The notes under the pieces were generated by a model. The model searched no databases. It had not been told where the DNA came from and saw only the letters and a program-made list of their open reading frames with translations. Shown one piece after another: positions 34,548 through 42,840 of a stretch of DNA of 64,000 nucleotides. This DNA comes from Nostoc sp. PCC 7107 (GTDB lineage: Bacteria; Cyanobacteriota; Cyanobacteriia; Cyanobacteriales; Nostocaceae). Each line of letters begins with the position of its first letter. The stretch's first letter is position 1. Location of the stretch: NCBI RefSeq assembly GCF_000316625.1, contig NC_019676.1:4172501-4236500 (forward strand), read 5' to 3'. Made by a program: the position numbers and the translations under genes.

Positions 34548-34691
34548 ATGGACTATCAAAAACCATCAGAAGTTTTGCCCAATCATAACTATTTCAACTC
34601 AGCAAATGTTCAGATATCAGCTGAATTTCCTATACATCAAGTTATTTATCGAGGATATATGCACTATTGGTATAATGAGCATGAAAGCTAG
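34548..34691 (+). CDS. small Tyr/His-rich protein, YRG motif
   Basis: 47 codons: MDYQKPSEVLPNHNYFNSAN, then VQISAEFPIHQVIYRGYMHY and WYNEHES. The IYRGYMHYWYN end recalls the repeated YRG-x-x-Y motif of small cyanobacterial DUF4278 proteins. It lies in the spacer between recJ and the PEP-CTERM gene, on the opposite strand to both. No good ribosome site (GGAG is 18 bases away), so the evidence is composition and motif only. Confidence 0.4.
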   Translation: MDYQKPSEVLPNHNYFNSANVQISAEFPIHQVIYRGYMHYWYNEHES

Positions 34692-34744
34692 TGTGAATCG
34701 TTAAAATTTTAAATTTCTGTGGGTGTAATTCGCACTATCTATGA

Positions 34745-37075
34745 TTAAAAAGGCAGAGGTCGATTAATAATCGCCACAATAGTAGATAAAGGTACTTCAG
34801 AAAAATACTGTCGCTGAAATTGTTCTTCGCTGACTGCGGCTAAAAATTGAGTGACGGCTGCATCCGCTAGGTTGGCGGAAATTGTTTGGGGATTTTGGCT
34901 GATTTGTAAAGAACGGTCTTGTCTTGTGACAATAAATCCGCAATATTTTAAAGCTTTGATTCCTAAAAGCAAGCTTGAATTACCTATACCTAATTTTTCT
35001 AGTAGTTGTGTGCGGTTAACTAGCTGCTGTGTACGACTCAGATATTTGGCAATACCAACCAAGGTAAACCAAATTTCTTGGGGTGGTTGGAGGTGAAGTT
35101 TAGACCAAGCAAGGGCTAATTGTTGACTATTATAAAGAGAGCGTTGCCACCAAGCACGTAATTCATCCCAGCTAGTGGGGCATTGTTCAAGGATGAGTGG
35201 AGAGTGGGGAGTGGGAAGTACTGAGTAATCTTGATTTCGCCAGTCTAGGATTTGTGTTGATTGTTGTTGATTCAATTCTGAGTTAGCACTGGGACGGACG
35301 GCGATTAATCTGATTTCATAGCGTTTTTTGAAACTGTTGTAATCTAGTTCAACTATGCAATCAGCTTTGCCTATAGGTAATTCATCCTTATAATGTCCCC
35401 ACCACACACCAGGAAAAAAATTTTTAGTAGAGTCATCCCGAATATCAAAATCTGTTTTAATGTACTGTACTTTTTTTCCTTGCCAGTCTTGCTGATTGCG
35501 ATGCCAAGCGTTTTCAAACCAGCAGTTTTGGATGAGTAGTTTTGGGGCTGGGTTTCCCATACCGCAAGGTTCTAACAGTTTCAGTTCTAAAAATAATTCT
35601 TTGCCCAAATCAGCTACGGTCACTGTTAAATCTGCTTGAACCGTAGGTATCAATTCTGTACTACCCGAAGATTGCCGCAACTGCTGATTGATTGCTTGGG
35701 TAAATAAAGGAATATTTTCTACTGGTAGACTCAAGCCTGCGGCGTAGGGATGTCCACCAAAGCGATGTAATAAATGTGCTTGGTCTTTGACTAGTTGATA
35801 TAAATCGACAGAATTGATGGAACGGGCTGAACCTCTTGCTAGGGGAATGGAATTGTCTAAACTCTCTTCTGTGCTTAACAAAATTGTGGGACGGCCTGTT
35901 TCTTGGGCTACTTGTCCGGCGACTAAGCCTAACACGCCTGCTGGCCATTGGGGATCTTCGAGGACGATGACGCTGGTGGTTGATAAATCTAATTGGGAGA
36001 GTTTTTGGACTACTTGGGCTTGTACATCTTTTTGTAATGATTTGCGGCGAGTGTTGGCAAGTTCTGTAACTTCAGCCAATTGATTGCAGTGTTTAGCATC
36101 GCGGCTGGTCAATAATTCTACGCAAAAACTCGCATCGCCTTGAATGCGGCTAACTGCGTTGATGCGTGGCCCTAAACCAAAGGAAATATCTGTGGGGCGA
36201 TCGCCACTTTTTTGGCACAATTCTAATAATCGCCCTACACCTGGTCGTCTTCGTGCGGTTGGAAGTTGTTTAAAGTCTGCTTGTAAACGTTGAATTCCCA
36301 ATTGTGCTAAATATCGACAATCTCCCTTGAGTTGCACCAAATCGGCAATTAACCCTACTGCGACTAAATCTAATAAATTTTCCAGTGCATCTTGTGGGAC
36401 ATTTGGCAGAGTTTGATAAAGAGCTTCTATTAACTTGTAAGCTACTGCTACCCCAGAAAGATTAAATAAAGGATGAACGCTGGGTAAATAACGGGGATTA
36501 ATAATTGCTGTAACTGGTGGACGTTCCGCAGGTAAGGTGTGATGGTCTGTAACAATAACATCTATATCTAACTGTTTAGCATAGATAATTTCATCAATAT
36601 TTGTGCTACCAGTATCACAAGTAACTATTAATTTAAAATTTTGTTTTGCTAAATTATCAATTCCTGAATTATTCAGTCCGTGGGACTCTCTTAGGCGATT
36701 GGGAATGTAATAAGTTAACTGACTATGTTGCTGAAAAAATTGCCCTAAACCATCCCATAACACAGCAGTAGAAGTGATACCATCAGCATCAAAATCTCCC
36801 CAAATAGCAACTTTTTCACCAAGACTACGCGCTTGCTGTAATCTGGCTATTGCTAGGTGCATTTCTGCTCCAAATTCAAAGGGACTAGCAGGTTGATAAG
36901 TTTGATAGTTAACAAAAGCTGCTAGTTGTTGAATATTTTTGATATCTCTTTGCCATAATAATTGTGCAGCATATAGTCCACTAGATGAAGGTGTATACTG
37001 TTTGACTGCTGCAATAAACCACTCTGGTGGTTGTTCAGTTGGGGCTAAAAGCCACTGTGTTTGGTCATTTGTCAT
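34745..37075 (-). CDS. recJ: single-stranded-DNA-specific exonuclease RecJ
   Basis: 776 residues. DHH phosphoesterase core with motif I IWGDFDADGITST (D94, D96, D98), motif II TCDTGS (D154) and motif III VTDHHTLP (177-179), a DHHA1 domain with RFGGHPYAAGLSL, and an OB-fold region (about 465-560). The C-terminal 200 residues extend beyond the E. coli enzyme, as usual for cyanobacteria. It degrades single-stranded DNA 5' to 3' in recombination repair. The RecB/Cas4-like nuclease gene ends 20 bp upstream on the same strand, so the pair forms an operon. Confidence 0.93.
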   Translation of the reverse strand: MTNDQTQWLLAPTEQPPEWFIAAVKQYTPSSSGLYAAQLLWQRDIKNIQQLAAFVNYQTYQPASPFEFGAEMHLAIARLQQARSLGEKVAIWGDFDADGITSTAVLWDGLGQFFQQHSQLTYYIPNRLRESHGLNNSGIDNLAKQNFKLIVTCDTGSTNIDEIIYAKQLDIDVIVTDHHTLPAERPPVTAIINPRYLPSVHPLFNLSGVAVAYKLIEALYQTLPNVPQDALENLLDLVAVGLIADLVQLKGDCRYLAQLGIQRLQADFKQLPTARRRPGVGRLLELCQKSGDRPTDISFGLGPRINAVSRIQGDASFCVELLTSRDAKHCNQLAEVTELANTRRKSLQKDVQAQVVQKLSQLDLSTTSVIVLEDPQWPAGVLGLVAGQVAQETGRPTILLSTEESLDNSIPLARGSARSINSVDLYQLVKDQAHLLHRFGGHPYAAGLSLPVENIPLFTQAINQQLRQSSGSTELIPTVQADLTVTVADLGKELFLELKLLEPCGMGNPAPKLLIQNCWFENAWHRNQQDWQGKKVQYIKTDFDIRDDSTKNFFPGVWWGHYKDELPIGKADCIVELDYNSFKKRYEIRLIAVRPSANSELNQQQSTQILDWRNQDYSVLPTPHSPLILEQCPTSWDELRAWWQRSLYNSQQLALAWSKLHLQPPQEIWFTLVGIAKYLSRTQQLVNRTQLLEKLGIGNSSLLLGIKALKYCGFIVTRQDRSLQISQNPQTISANLADAAVTQFLAAVSEEQFQRQYFSEVPLSTIVAIINRPLPF

Positions 37076-37095
37076 TTGTCAATAAGATTGAACCG

Positions 37096-37896
37096 TTAAA
37101 GAGAGACTTCTTGAATACTTTCAATATTTGGTAATGGGTATGTCTTTGTTGTTTCAGTTGATCGGTTACGTTGACAACGAATAGCAAACTGACAGTAATT
37201 GCAAGTTTTACTACTTTCAATTACTTGTGGGAATAGCTGACCTTTTTGATAAAGTTTTAGGAAATTAGAGAGATAATTTAACAGTTGATTGAGGTCTTTT
37301 TCTGTTTGCTGATGTTGCTTATTATTATAGGTAAATTTGATATTCTGTGGTCTGCCTTGAGACTGAACAAACCAGTAAGTCATAGAAATATTTTCTGGCA
37401 AATATTCGCTAGTCTCAGCTAATACGTACAGATAAAGACGTGTTTGCCAGTTTTGTTCTAGTTTGTGTTGATCTGGGGGTTTTGGATAAGTTTTCCAATC
37501 TAAAATTTGTGCTTGTTGATTATCTGCAATTAATAAATCATAAATAACAGTTAGTAAATAATCTTGAAGTTGTAGGGTACGGTAATGTTCACTGTCACGA
37601 AAGGTTTGATTATCTCTTAGAGGTGTGACAATTTCTGGGGCAGCATTGGTAAAAGCAGACATCCAACTTTGCAGTTGCGGATCTGCTTGCAATAAACTAT
37701 CAATTGGTAAACCCATTTCTTGCTGCTGCATTAACAAGTGAAAACGGCTACCTAAAGTTTGTCTCTCTTCATGTTCAGGATCTGAAGGAGAATTGAGTTG
37801 TTCTAAATAAGTATGCTGGAACTGACGGGGACAACGTTCTAATAAATTGAGTTGTCCTTGCGATAGTCGTAATAAATTAGGAGAATTTGATAGCAT
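37096..37896 (-). CDS. PD-(D/E)xK nuclease with probable Fe-S cluster (RecB/Cas4-like)
   Basis: 266 residues. It opens with SQGQLNLLERCPRQFQHTYL, typical of the AddB/Cas4 nuclease domain, and has the catalytic words YDLLIAD and QILDWKTYPK (D-x-K). Cysteines C22, C232, C235 and C241 (CNYCQFAIRC) match the C...CxxCx5C arrangement that binds a 4Fe-4S cluster in AddB and Cas4. No CRISPR or AddA gene is near, and recJ follows directly, so a role in DNA repair is more likely than in CRISPR adaptation. Confidence 0.85.
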   Translation of the reverse strand: MLSNSPNLLRLSQGQLNLLERCPRQFQHTYLEQLNSPSDPEHEERQTLGSRFHLLMQQQEMGLPIDSLLQADPQLQSWMSAFTNAAPEIVTPLRDNQTFRDSEHYRTLQLQDYLLTVIYDLLIADNQQAQILDWKTYPKPPDQHKLEQNWQTRLYLYVLAETSEYLPENISMTYWFVQSQGRPQNIKFTYNNKQHQQTEKDLNQLLNYLSNFLKLYQKGQLFPQVIESSKTCNYCQFAIRCQRNRSTETTKTYPLPNIESIQEVSL

Positions 37897-38011
37897 TATT
37901 CTATTGTAGATTTAGCAGCGATCGCTTAGAGTAATCAGGTCTGATTTGTAATAATTTTTATTTTGAGTATCATTGTGTTCATCTCAAATAAACTATAAGT
38001 AATTAATGAGA

Positions 38012-38275
38012 TTATTCGTTATAGTCAAGTTTTCGTTGAAAATCTTCAAAATGCTCTGTAAAAATAAATCTTGAATATATATGTTTTGGGCTAACTGGAC
38101 AATAAATGCCAGGCTGTAATTGATGTTTTGTGATTAACTTTTTATCTTCATAACCAATTATGATTAATTCCGAACCGCATACTGCACATAAAATCCAACA
38201 TCCATTTGTATAAATATCAAGAGCTTTCTGTAAGTTGTCACACTCACTATCATAAATAAAATTTTCTCTATTCAT
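38012..38275 (-). CDS. small hypothetical protein with clustered cysteines
   Basis: 87 residues. C26, C30 and C33 (CWILCAVC) plus C59 could bind zinc. Rest is mixed alpha/beta with no family recognised. The gap from csaB is only 14 bases on the same strand, so it is probably translated from the csaB message. Confidence 0.6.
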   Translation of the reverse strand: MNRENFIYDSECDNLQKALDIYTNGCWILCAVCGSELIIIGYEDKKLITKHQLQPGIYCPVSPKHIYSRFIFTEHFEDFQRKLDYNE

Positions 38276-38289
38276 TACTATCTAAAACT

Positions 38290-39336
38290 TTAACTTAAAA
38301 CTTCAGTCAACAAATCGCGGTGTATTAAGGCACGATCGACTAAAGATTGAATTTGTGCTGATAAAAGTGGCTCACCATTTGCATAATGTTCCAGCCAAGT
38401 TTTACAAATTATATTTGCATCATCTGGTAAATTATCTAAATCCCATCCAGGTATCGCTAAATCTTCCATTAAACGATTGACTTTGGGATCATAACTCAAG
38501 GCAAAACAGCGACAACCTTCAGCAGCAGCCATAATTAAACTGTGCAATCGCATTCCAATTGCCATTTCAACACCACGATATACACCTTTTAAAAGTTGTG
38601 GATCTTCCAGACATAATATTTGACTAACATCTGCAAGATGAGGTTGAATTGCTTGGGCAATGGCTAAATCTTCACTTCTTTGAAATGGCAGCAGTAAAAT
38701 AAATGCTTGGGTAGCTGTTTGAAAATCAACTAATGCCTTCGTGAGTTTAGCTAGATGTTTTGCTGTCAATTGAGGATGCGATCGCAATGTTACCGCAACT
38801 CTCGGTGCAGGTAAATCTGCTAATCCTGTTACTGGTTTACCTTGTAACGCCCAAACGGGATCAGGTGCGATGATATGGGGAATTTGCCAATCTGATAATA
38901 AAGCCGCACTGGCGCGATCGCGTACACTAATTTTGGTGCAGCCAGCAAAGTTGCGTTTTGCTAACCAACGGGTTTGGGGACGCACTAACGGGCCAATACC
39001 TTGGGCCCAAGCAATGGTTTTCAAATTCATTGTTTGCGCTAATGTCATCAATCCCCCATAATACAGAGGGCTAATAGTACTGGTGACATCTTGAATTAAA
39101 CTCCCACCACCCCAAATAAAAGCATCACAAGAACGTAAAGCTTGCAGTATAGGTAGCATAGCCATCCGGTTGTGAGTTTCTACATTGTAGCGATCGCGCG
39201 TTTCTTCTGGATTACCAGAAAGCACCACAGGCGTTACATGAGATGGCAACATTTGTAGAAGCGTCGCCAGTAAAGCTTCATCACCACCATTACCTTTGCC
39301 GTAATAACCAGATAATAACGCCCGCATAGTTCCCAT
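38290..39336 (-). CDS. csaB: polysaccharide pyruvyl transferase CsaB
   Basis: 348 residues. The N-terminal loop LSGYYGKGNGGDEALL is diagnostic of the CsaB/pyruvyltransferase family; further motifs are SCDAFIWGGGSLIQD, IAWAQGIGPL, and near the C-terminus VEMAIGMRLHSLIMAAAEG. CsaB adds pyruvate ketals to cell-wall polysaccharide, which then binds SLH domains. That fits the two SLH-domain porins at 50.8-54.2 kb. The start may be the ATG three codons later (MRALLSG). Confidence 0.9.
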   Translation of the reverse strand: MGTMRALLSGYYGKGNGGDEALLATLLQMLPSHVTPVVLSGNPEETRDRYNVETHNRMAMLPILQALRSCDAFIWGGGSLIQDVTSTISPLYYGGLMTLAQTMNLKTIAWAQGIGPLVRPQTRWLAKRNFAGCTKISVRDRASAALLSDWQIPHIIAPDPVWALQGKPVTGLADLPAPRVAVTLRSHPQLTAKHLAKLTKALVDFQTATQAFILLLPFQRSEDLAIAQAIQPHLADVSQILCLEDPQLLKGVYRGVEMAIGMRLHSLIMAAAEGCRCFALSYDPKVNRLMEDLAIPGWDLDNLPDDANIICKTWLEHYANGEPLLSAQIQSLVDRALIHRDLLTEVLS

Positions 39337-39464
39337 CTTTAGATTGTGGATTTTAGATTATCAACTTTTTCTCAGTAGTTGATAGAAAGTCAGCCATCTT
39401 GTCGACAAAAGATGAATTTCCTTGTGGGAAGATGAACTGAAGGAAGAATCAGAGGACGATTTAC

Positions 39465-39503
39465 TCTTGACTTTTGACCTTTGACTTTTGACTTTTGACT
39501 TTC
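39465..39503. repeat. tandem TTTTGAC heptamers
   Basis: About five near-perfect copies of CTTTTGA/TTTTGAC end three bases before the start codon at 39506 and may cover the ribosome site. A shorter run of the same unit is at 60911-60938. Characteristic of heterocystous cyanobacteria. Confidence 0.8.
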
Positions 39504-39505
39504 CT

Positions 39506-39853
39506 ATGCACGCCCTATCAATTCCCACTTGGATTATTCATATTTCTAGCGTTATTGAGTGGATTGCCGCGATTTGGTTAATCTGGATTTACGGCGAACT
39601 CACTGGTAATCGTCGTTGGTGGGGATTGTCCCTAGCTATGTTACCAGCTTTGGTTAGTGCTATGTGTGCTTGTACCTGGCATTATTTTGACAATGCAGAA
39701 TCTTTAGAATGGCTGGTAACGCTACAAGCTACCATGACCTTAGTTGGTAATTTTACCCTGTGGGCAGCTGCGGTGTGGATTTGGCGTTCCACCAAGTCTG
39801 TCAAAAATCCCACTGATACTATTGCCGTTCCATCTATTAAATCAGAACCATGA
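39506..39853 (+). CDS. DUF2499 membrane protein
   Basis: 115 residues from the ATG at 39506; an upstream TTG at 39488 lies inside the heptamer repeat and is unlikely. Three membrane helices; words typical of the family are HALSIPTWIIHISSVIEW, LSLAMLPALVSAMCACTWHY and TLQATMTLVGN. DUF2499 is conserved in cyanobacteria and plants. Its stop overlaps the next gene by 4 bases, and the DUF2499-DUF3593 order is a known pairing, so the two probably form one membrane complex. Function not known. Confidence 0.85.
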   Translation: MHALSIPTWIIHISSVIEWIAAIWLIWIYGELTGNRRWWGLSLAMLPALVSAMCACTWHYFDNAESLEWLVTLQATMTLVGNFTLWAAAVWIWRSTKSVKNPTDTIAVPSIKSEP

Positions 39854-40170
39854 TCTCGAAGGAAACCCTATTTGCCCTTTCTCTATTTCCCTATTTGGGT
39901 TTCTTGTGGTTTATTAGCCGTAGTCAGGAAATGCCACGTTTAGCACTATATGGATTTTACGGCACACTTGTATTTGTGGGCGTGACCATCCCGGTAGGTA
40001 TATACGCCAAGGTACATTATGGAGAAACTTTAGCAAATGTAGATTGGCTACACGGTGGTGCTGAAGTATTTTTAACCCTAGCTAACATCTTACTTGTAAT
40101 TGGTTTTCGCCAAGCTGTGAAGGAATTAAAAGACAGAAGGCAGGAGGCAGAAGGCAGAAGGCAGGAGTAG
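39850..40170 (+). CDS. DUF3593 membrane protein
   Basis: 106 residues, two or three helices (LFALSLFPYLGFLWFI, LYGFYGTLVFVGVTIPVG), then YGETLANVDWLHGGAEVFLT, the family signature. The last dozen residues (RRQEAEGRRQE) come from an AGAAGGC-type tandem DNA repeat that has run into the gene end. Co-translated with DUF2499 (ATGA overlap). Confidence 0.85.
   Translation: MISKETLFALSLFPYLGFLWFISRSQEMPRLALYGFYGTLVFVGVTIPVGIYAKVHYGETLANVDWLHGGAEVFLTLANILLVIGFRQAVKELKDRRQEAEGRRQE
40134..40169. repeat. AGAAGGC/AGGAGGC tandem heptamers
   Basis: Four to five copies of a GGCAGAA-type heptamer across the 3' end of the DUF3593 gene, supplying its last codons. Confidence 0.65.
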
Positions 40171-40281
40171 ATATTATGGTTTCGACCTTTGAACTTGGAA
40201 CTTCAACCTCAGAACCCGAAACTTCACACCTCATACTTCATACTTTTTTCCCTACTCCCTATTTTTTAAAAGGAAACTTCA

Positions 40282-41055
40282 ATGGACGTAATTCCAGCAA
40301 TCGATTTACTTGAAGGTCGTTGTGTGCGACTTTATCAAGGAGACTATGAAAAATCGCAGGTTTTTAGTGAAAATCCGGTTGATGTTGCGAAACAATGGGT
40401 AGATCAAGGTGCAACTCGCTTGCACTTAGTTGATTTAGATGGAGCCAAAGCAGGTAAAGTAGTAAACTTGAAAGCGATAGCTTCAATTGCTCAAGCAATA
40501 TCAGTACCGATTGAAGTTGGTGGCGGATTGCGCGATCGCGTTAGTGTGGAACAATTGTTTAACTTGGGTGTACAATGGGCAATTCTGGGAACTGTCGCTG
40601 TTGAACAACCCCAGTTAGTGCAGGAACTCTGCCAAGAATTTCCCCAACAGATTATTATCGGCATTGATGCGCGTAATGGTAAAGTAGCAACTCGTGGCTG
40701 GTTAGAAACCTCGGAAGTTTTAGCTACCCAACTAGCTGTGCGAATGCAAGAATTAGGTGCAGCAGCTATTATCTACACCGATATTCACCGCGATGGAACT
40801 CTCAGTGGCCCCAACATCGAAGCATTACGCGAACTTACCAATGCTATTTCTATTCCGGTAATTGCTTCTGGTGGTGTGAGTTCTGTGACTGATTTGTTGA
40901 GTTTGTTAGCCTTAGAACCGCAAGGTGTCACAGGTGCAATTGTGGGACGAGCTTTGTATACTGGTGATATTTTACTAAAAGAAGCATTACGAGCGATCGG
41001 GCCAGGACGCATTCAGGACATACCCCCAAATCTGGACTTTTCCTCCTTCGCCTAA
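40282..41055 (+). CDS. hisA: phosphoribosylformimino-5-aminoimidazole carboxamide ribotide isomerase (HisA)
   Basis: 257 residues, one (beta/alpha)8 barrel. Begins [20 protein letters not shown] with catalytic D8; general acid/base D129 lies in [11 protein letters not shown]; the phosphate loops are VGGGLR and IASGGVSS; D171 is in [11 protein letters not shown]. HisA opens the ribose ring of ProFAR to PRFAR in histidine synthesis. AAAGGA before the ATG. Followed by a hairpin (41077-41111). Confidence 0.95.
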   Translation: MDVIPAIDLLEGRCVRLYQGDYEKSQVFSENPVDVAKQWVDQGATRLHLVDLDGAKAGKVVNLKAIASIAQAISVPIEVGGGLRDRVSVEQLFNLGVQWAILGTVAVEQPQLVQELCQEFPQQIIIGIDARNGKVATRGWLETSEVLATQLAVRMQELGAAAIIYTDIHRDGTLSGPNIEALRELTNAISIPVIASGGVSSVTDLLSLLALEPQGVTGAIVGRALYTGDILLKEALRAIGPGRIQDIPPNLDFSSFA

Positions 41056-41076
41056 AAATAGCTTGATGCAAAATTG

Positions 41077-41111
41077 CGGCTAGACAAACTCAGGTTATGT
41101 CTGTTTAGCCG
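41077..41111 (+). other. hairpin after hisA
   Basis: CGGCTA (41077-41082) pairs with TAGCCG (41106-41111), extended by ACA/TGT. No T-tract. The words GCGGCTA-GACAAAC recall the ends of the MITE-like elements, so it may be a relic of one. Confidence 0.4.
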
Positions 41112-41189
41112 TAGGTAATTTCCGGAACAGCTATTTACACTGTTGTAGTTCAAGTAGTAAAGATTCTACCAACAGTAAGAGTATTCTTA

Positions 41190-41324
41190 TGACTCGTCAA
41201 AAACCACTTAATAATGGTAAACCAAGGAAAACAGAACCTGGCGCTATTCGGTCTATTGGAAAAATTGACAGAATAAATCAACAGAAATCGAACAAACTTG
41301 ATAAACCAGAATAATTTAGGATAA
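41190..41324 (+). CDS. tiny basic protein with PLNNGKP motif, copy A
   Basis: Starts MTRQKPLNNGKPRKTEP and continues GAIRSIGKIDRIN; 44 codons as read, with the exact C-terminus uncertain. The block KPLNNGKP-x-KT-E/D-P is shared with the second small gene at 41518. A well-formed terminator (41401-41437) follows. Highly basic and without hydrophobic core, so probably a nucleic-acid- or protein-binding peptide. No known family recognised. Confidence 0.5.
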
Positions 41325-41400
41325 AACTAACCTAAATAACTATAGTAATTACAGGTATTAAAACTTTTAATTTTTAAAATATTGGGTTTCTTCTCGACTT

Positions 41401-41437
41401 AGAGACGTAATTATAATCACGTCTCTTTTTTATTTTT
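41401..41437 (+). terminator. Rho-independent terminator of small gene A
   Basis: AGAGACGT (41401-41408) pairs with ACGTCTCT (41419-41426), followed by a long T-rich tail. Sequence resembles the terminator after gene B. Confidence 0.8.
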
Positions 41438-41517
41438 ATATGTAAAATTTTTAACTAATTTCTGGATTCAGCAATATCCTTGTTGTAGGTAAACTTATCA
41501 TTAATTTCCGTAGTCTT

Positions 41518-41631
41518 ATGTCTAATCAAAAATCGAACACTAACCCACAACCCAATAAAAAATCGAATGAAGCTATTCCTCCCCGTAAAAAACCCCTGAA
41601 CAACGGTAAGCCCAATAAAACCGATCCCTAA
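41518..41631 (+). CDS. tiny basic protein with PLNNGKP motif, copy B
   Basis: 37 residues: MSNQKSNTNPQPNKKSNEAI, then PPRKKPLNNGKPNKTDP and stop. The C-terminal block KKPLNNGKPNKTDP matches copy A near its N-terminus. Asn/Lys/Pro-rich and disordered by appearance. A perfect 12-bp terminator stem begins 39 bases after the stop. Confidence 0.55.
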   Translation: MSNQKSNTNPQPNKKSNEAIPPRKKPLNNGKPNKTDP

Positions 41632-41669
41632 TTATCACTAAAAACTCATCATCAATTATGTCTAAAAAG

Positions 41670-41698
41670 TAGAGGCGTAATGAGTAATTACGCCTCTA
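41670..41698. terminator. bidirectional terminator between small gene B and the coiled-coil operon
   Basis: TAGAGGCGTAAT (41670-41681) and ATTACGCCTCTA (41687-41698) pair perfectly around GAGTA. On the - strand CTTTTTAG follows, so it should stop the coiled-coil operon; it also follows small gene B on the + strand. Confidence 0.8.
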
Positions 41699-41720
41699 AA
41701 CTGTTTTAGTTGTATCCTAA

Positions 41721-42800
41721 CTATTTATTTTTTACCTGGCTTTTTGCCTGTTCTAAAGCTATCTCCTTAATGGCTTGGTAAGAATTTACATTTGCAGTTC
41801 CTTCAATAGCCTTAACAGCCAAATCTTGAACTTGTTTCAAAGCTGAGTCTAACTGATTAGAAAGATTTTGGATGCGTGTTTCTTGATTATTAATAGTTTG
41901 TTCTAGAGATTGTAATCTCTGCTCATAAAAACGCTTTTGTCCTTCTACTTCTTTCGCATATAAATCTGATTTTACCTTCGCCTGATAATGAGCAATACCC
42001 TTACCTTCTTCTGTAGCTTTTTTCAAAGCTGCTTCTTTATCTTTCGGGAATGCTTCTACCTTAGATTTGGCTTCTGCAAATTGCGTTTCTCGTTCTATAA
42101 CTTGTTTTTCACGTTCATTCCATTGTTTTTCTGTAGCTTGTTGAAATTCTTCTAACTGCTTGTATAAAGTTTTTTGCACTTGTTCATATTCATCAGAATT
42201 CAACTTGCGCTGTAGTTCTAAATCATATTTATACTCTGATATATCTCGTTGTCGGGTTTTATTTAAGTTATCATTGCGTTCTTTAATTGACTGCTTATAT
42301 TCTTCTTGTTCTTTTTGCCAAGTAATACGTTGCTCAAGGATTTCTTGCGATAACACTTCATAACGTTGATTATACTCTTCCTGATATGCCTTAGAATTAT
42401 CTTCATAGGCTGTAATCAAAGTATCTAATGTATTTTCAGCAACGTCTAAATTATGTAGTTGTTTTAAGGCTGTAATTTCCATTTCTACAGATTGCCTAAT
42501 TTCTCCTAATTTAGAAGCTTGCGTAGTTAACTGTTCTGATAGCTCATTCGCCGCACTACCGAAGCCTAATTGAATTTTAGCTAAACTTTCAATTGTGTAA
42601 TTCATCTTCTGTTGGATAGTAGTTGGCTGATTCATAGCTATATTTGCCTCTATGTTAGGCTTATCTATATTTACAGTTTGATTAGCTTTTACAGCTTGAT
42701 TTAATTGAGTTTTCAATCCTAATATTTCTTTAGATAACTCTTCATGGGCTTGCAAAATTTCTGCTTTTGTATTCTTATCTGTGAGTTTTTTACCAGCCAT
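41721..42800 (-). CDS. zacK: coiled-coil filament protein, ZacK-like
   Basis: 359 residues, almost wholly charged coiled coil (about 75-330), rich in K, E, Q and without membrane helices. Strong GGAGG site seven bases before the ATG. It is a paralogue of the next gene upstream: both have (T/S)YT(I/V)(E/D)S(L/I) followed by (L/I)QLxFGS and end in LKQVQDLAVKA / LKQAQDLAMRA. In Anabaena PCC 7120 the coiled-coil proteins ZicK and ZacK (Alr4504, Alr4505) form an interdependent heteropolymer that keeps the trichome straight, and as I recall they are coded next to and divergent from sphR, as here. Assignment rests on this context and on the pair structure. Confidence 0.68.
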   Translation of the reverse strand: MAGKKLTDKNTKAEILQAHEELSKEILGLKTQLNQAVKANQTVNIDKPNIEANIAMNQPTTIQQKMNYTIESLAKIQLGFGSAANELSEQLTTQASKLGEIRQSVEMEITALKQLHNLDVAENTLDTLITAYEDNSKAYQEEYNQRYEVLSQEILEQRITWQKEQEEYKQSIKERNDNLNKTRQRDISEYKYDLELQRKLNSDEYEQVQKTLYKQLEEFQQATEKQWNEREKQVIERETQFAEAKSKVEAFPKDKEAALKKATEEGKGIAHYQAKVKSDLYAKEVEGQKRFYEQRLQSLEQTINNQETRIQNLSNQLDSALKQVQDLAVKAIEGTANVNSYQAIKEIALEQAKSQVKNK

Positions 42801-42840
42801 TATAAACCTCCAAACATTCTCGATTTTTCAGATAAAATAC

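Noticed and set aside
37096-37896. Cas4 of a CRISPR system
   Set aside because: No cas1, cas2 or array in the window; recJ partnership and length fit a repair nuclease.
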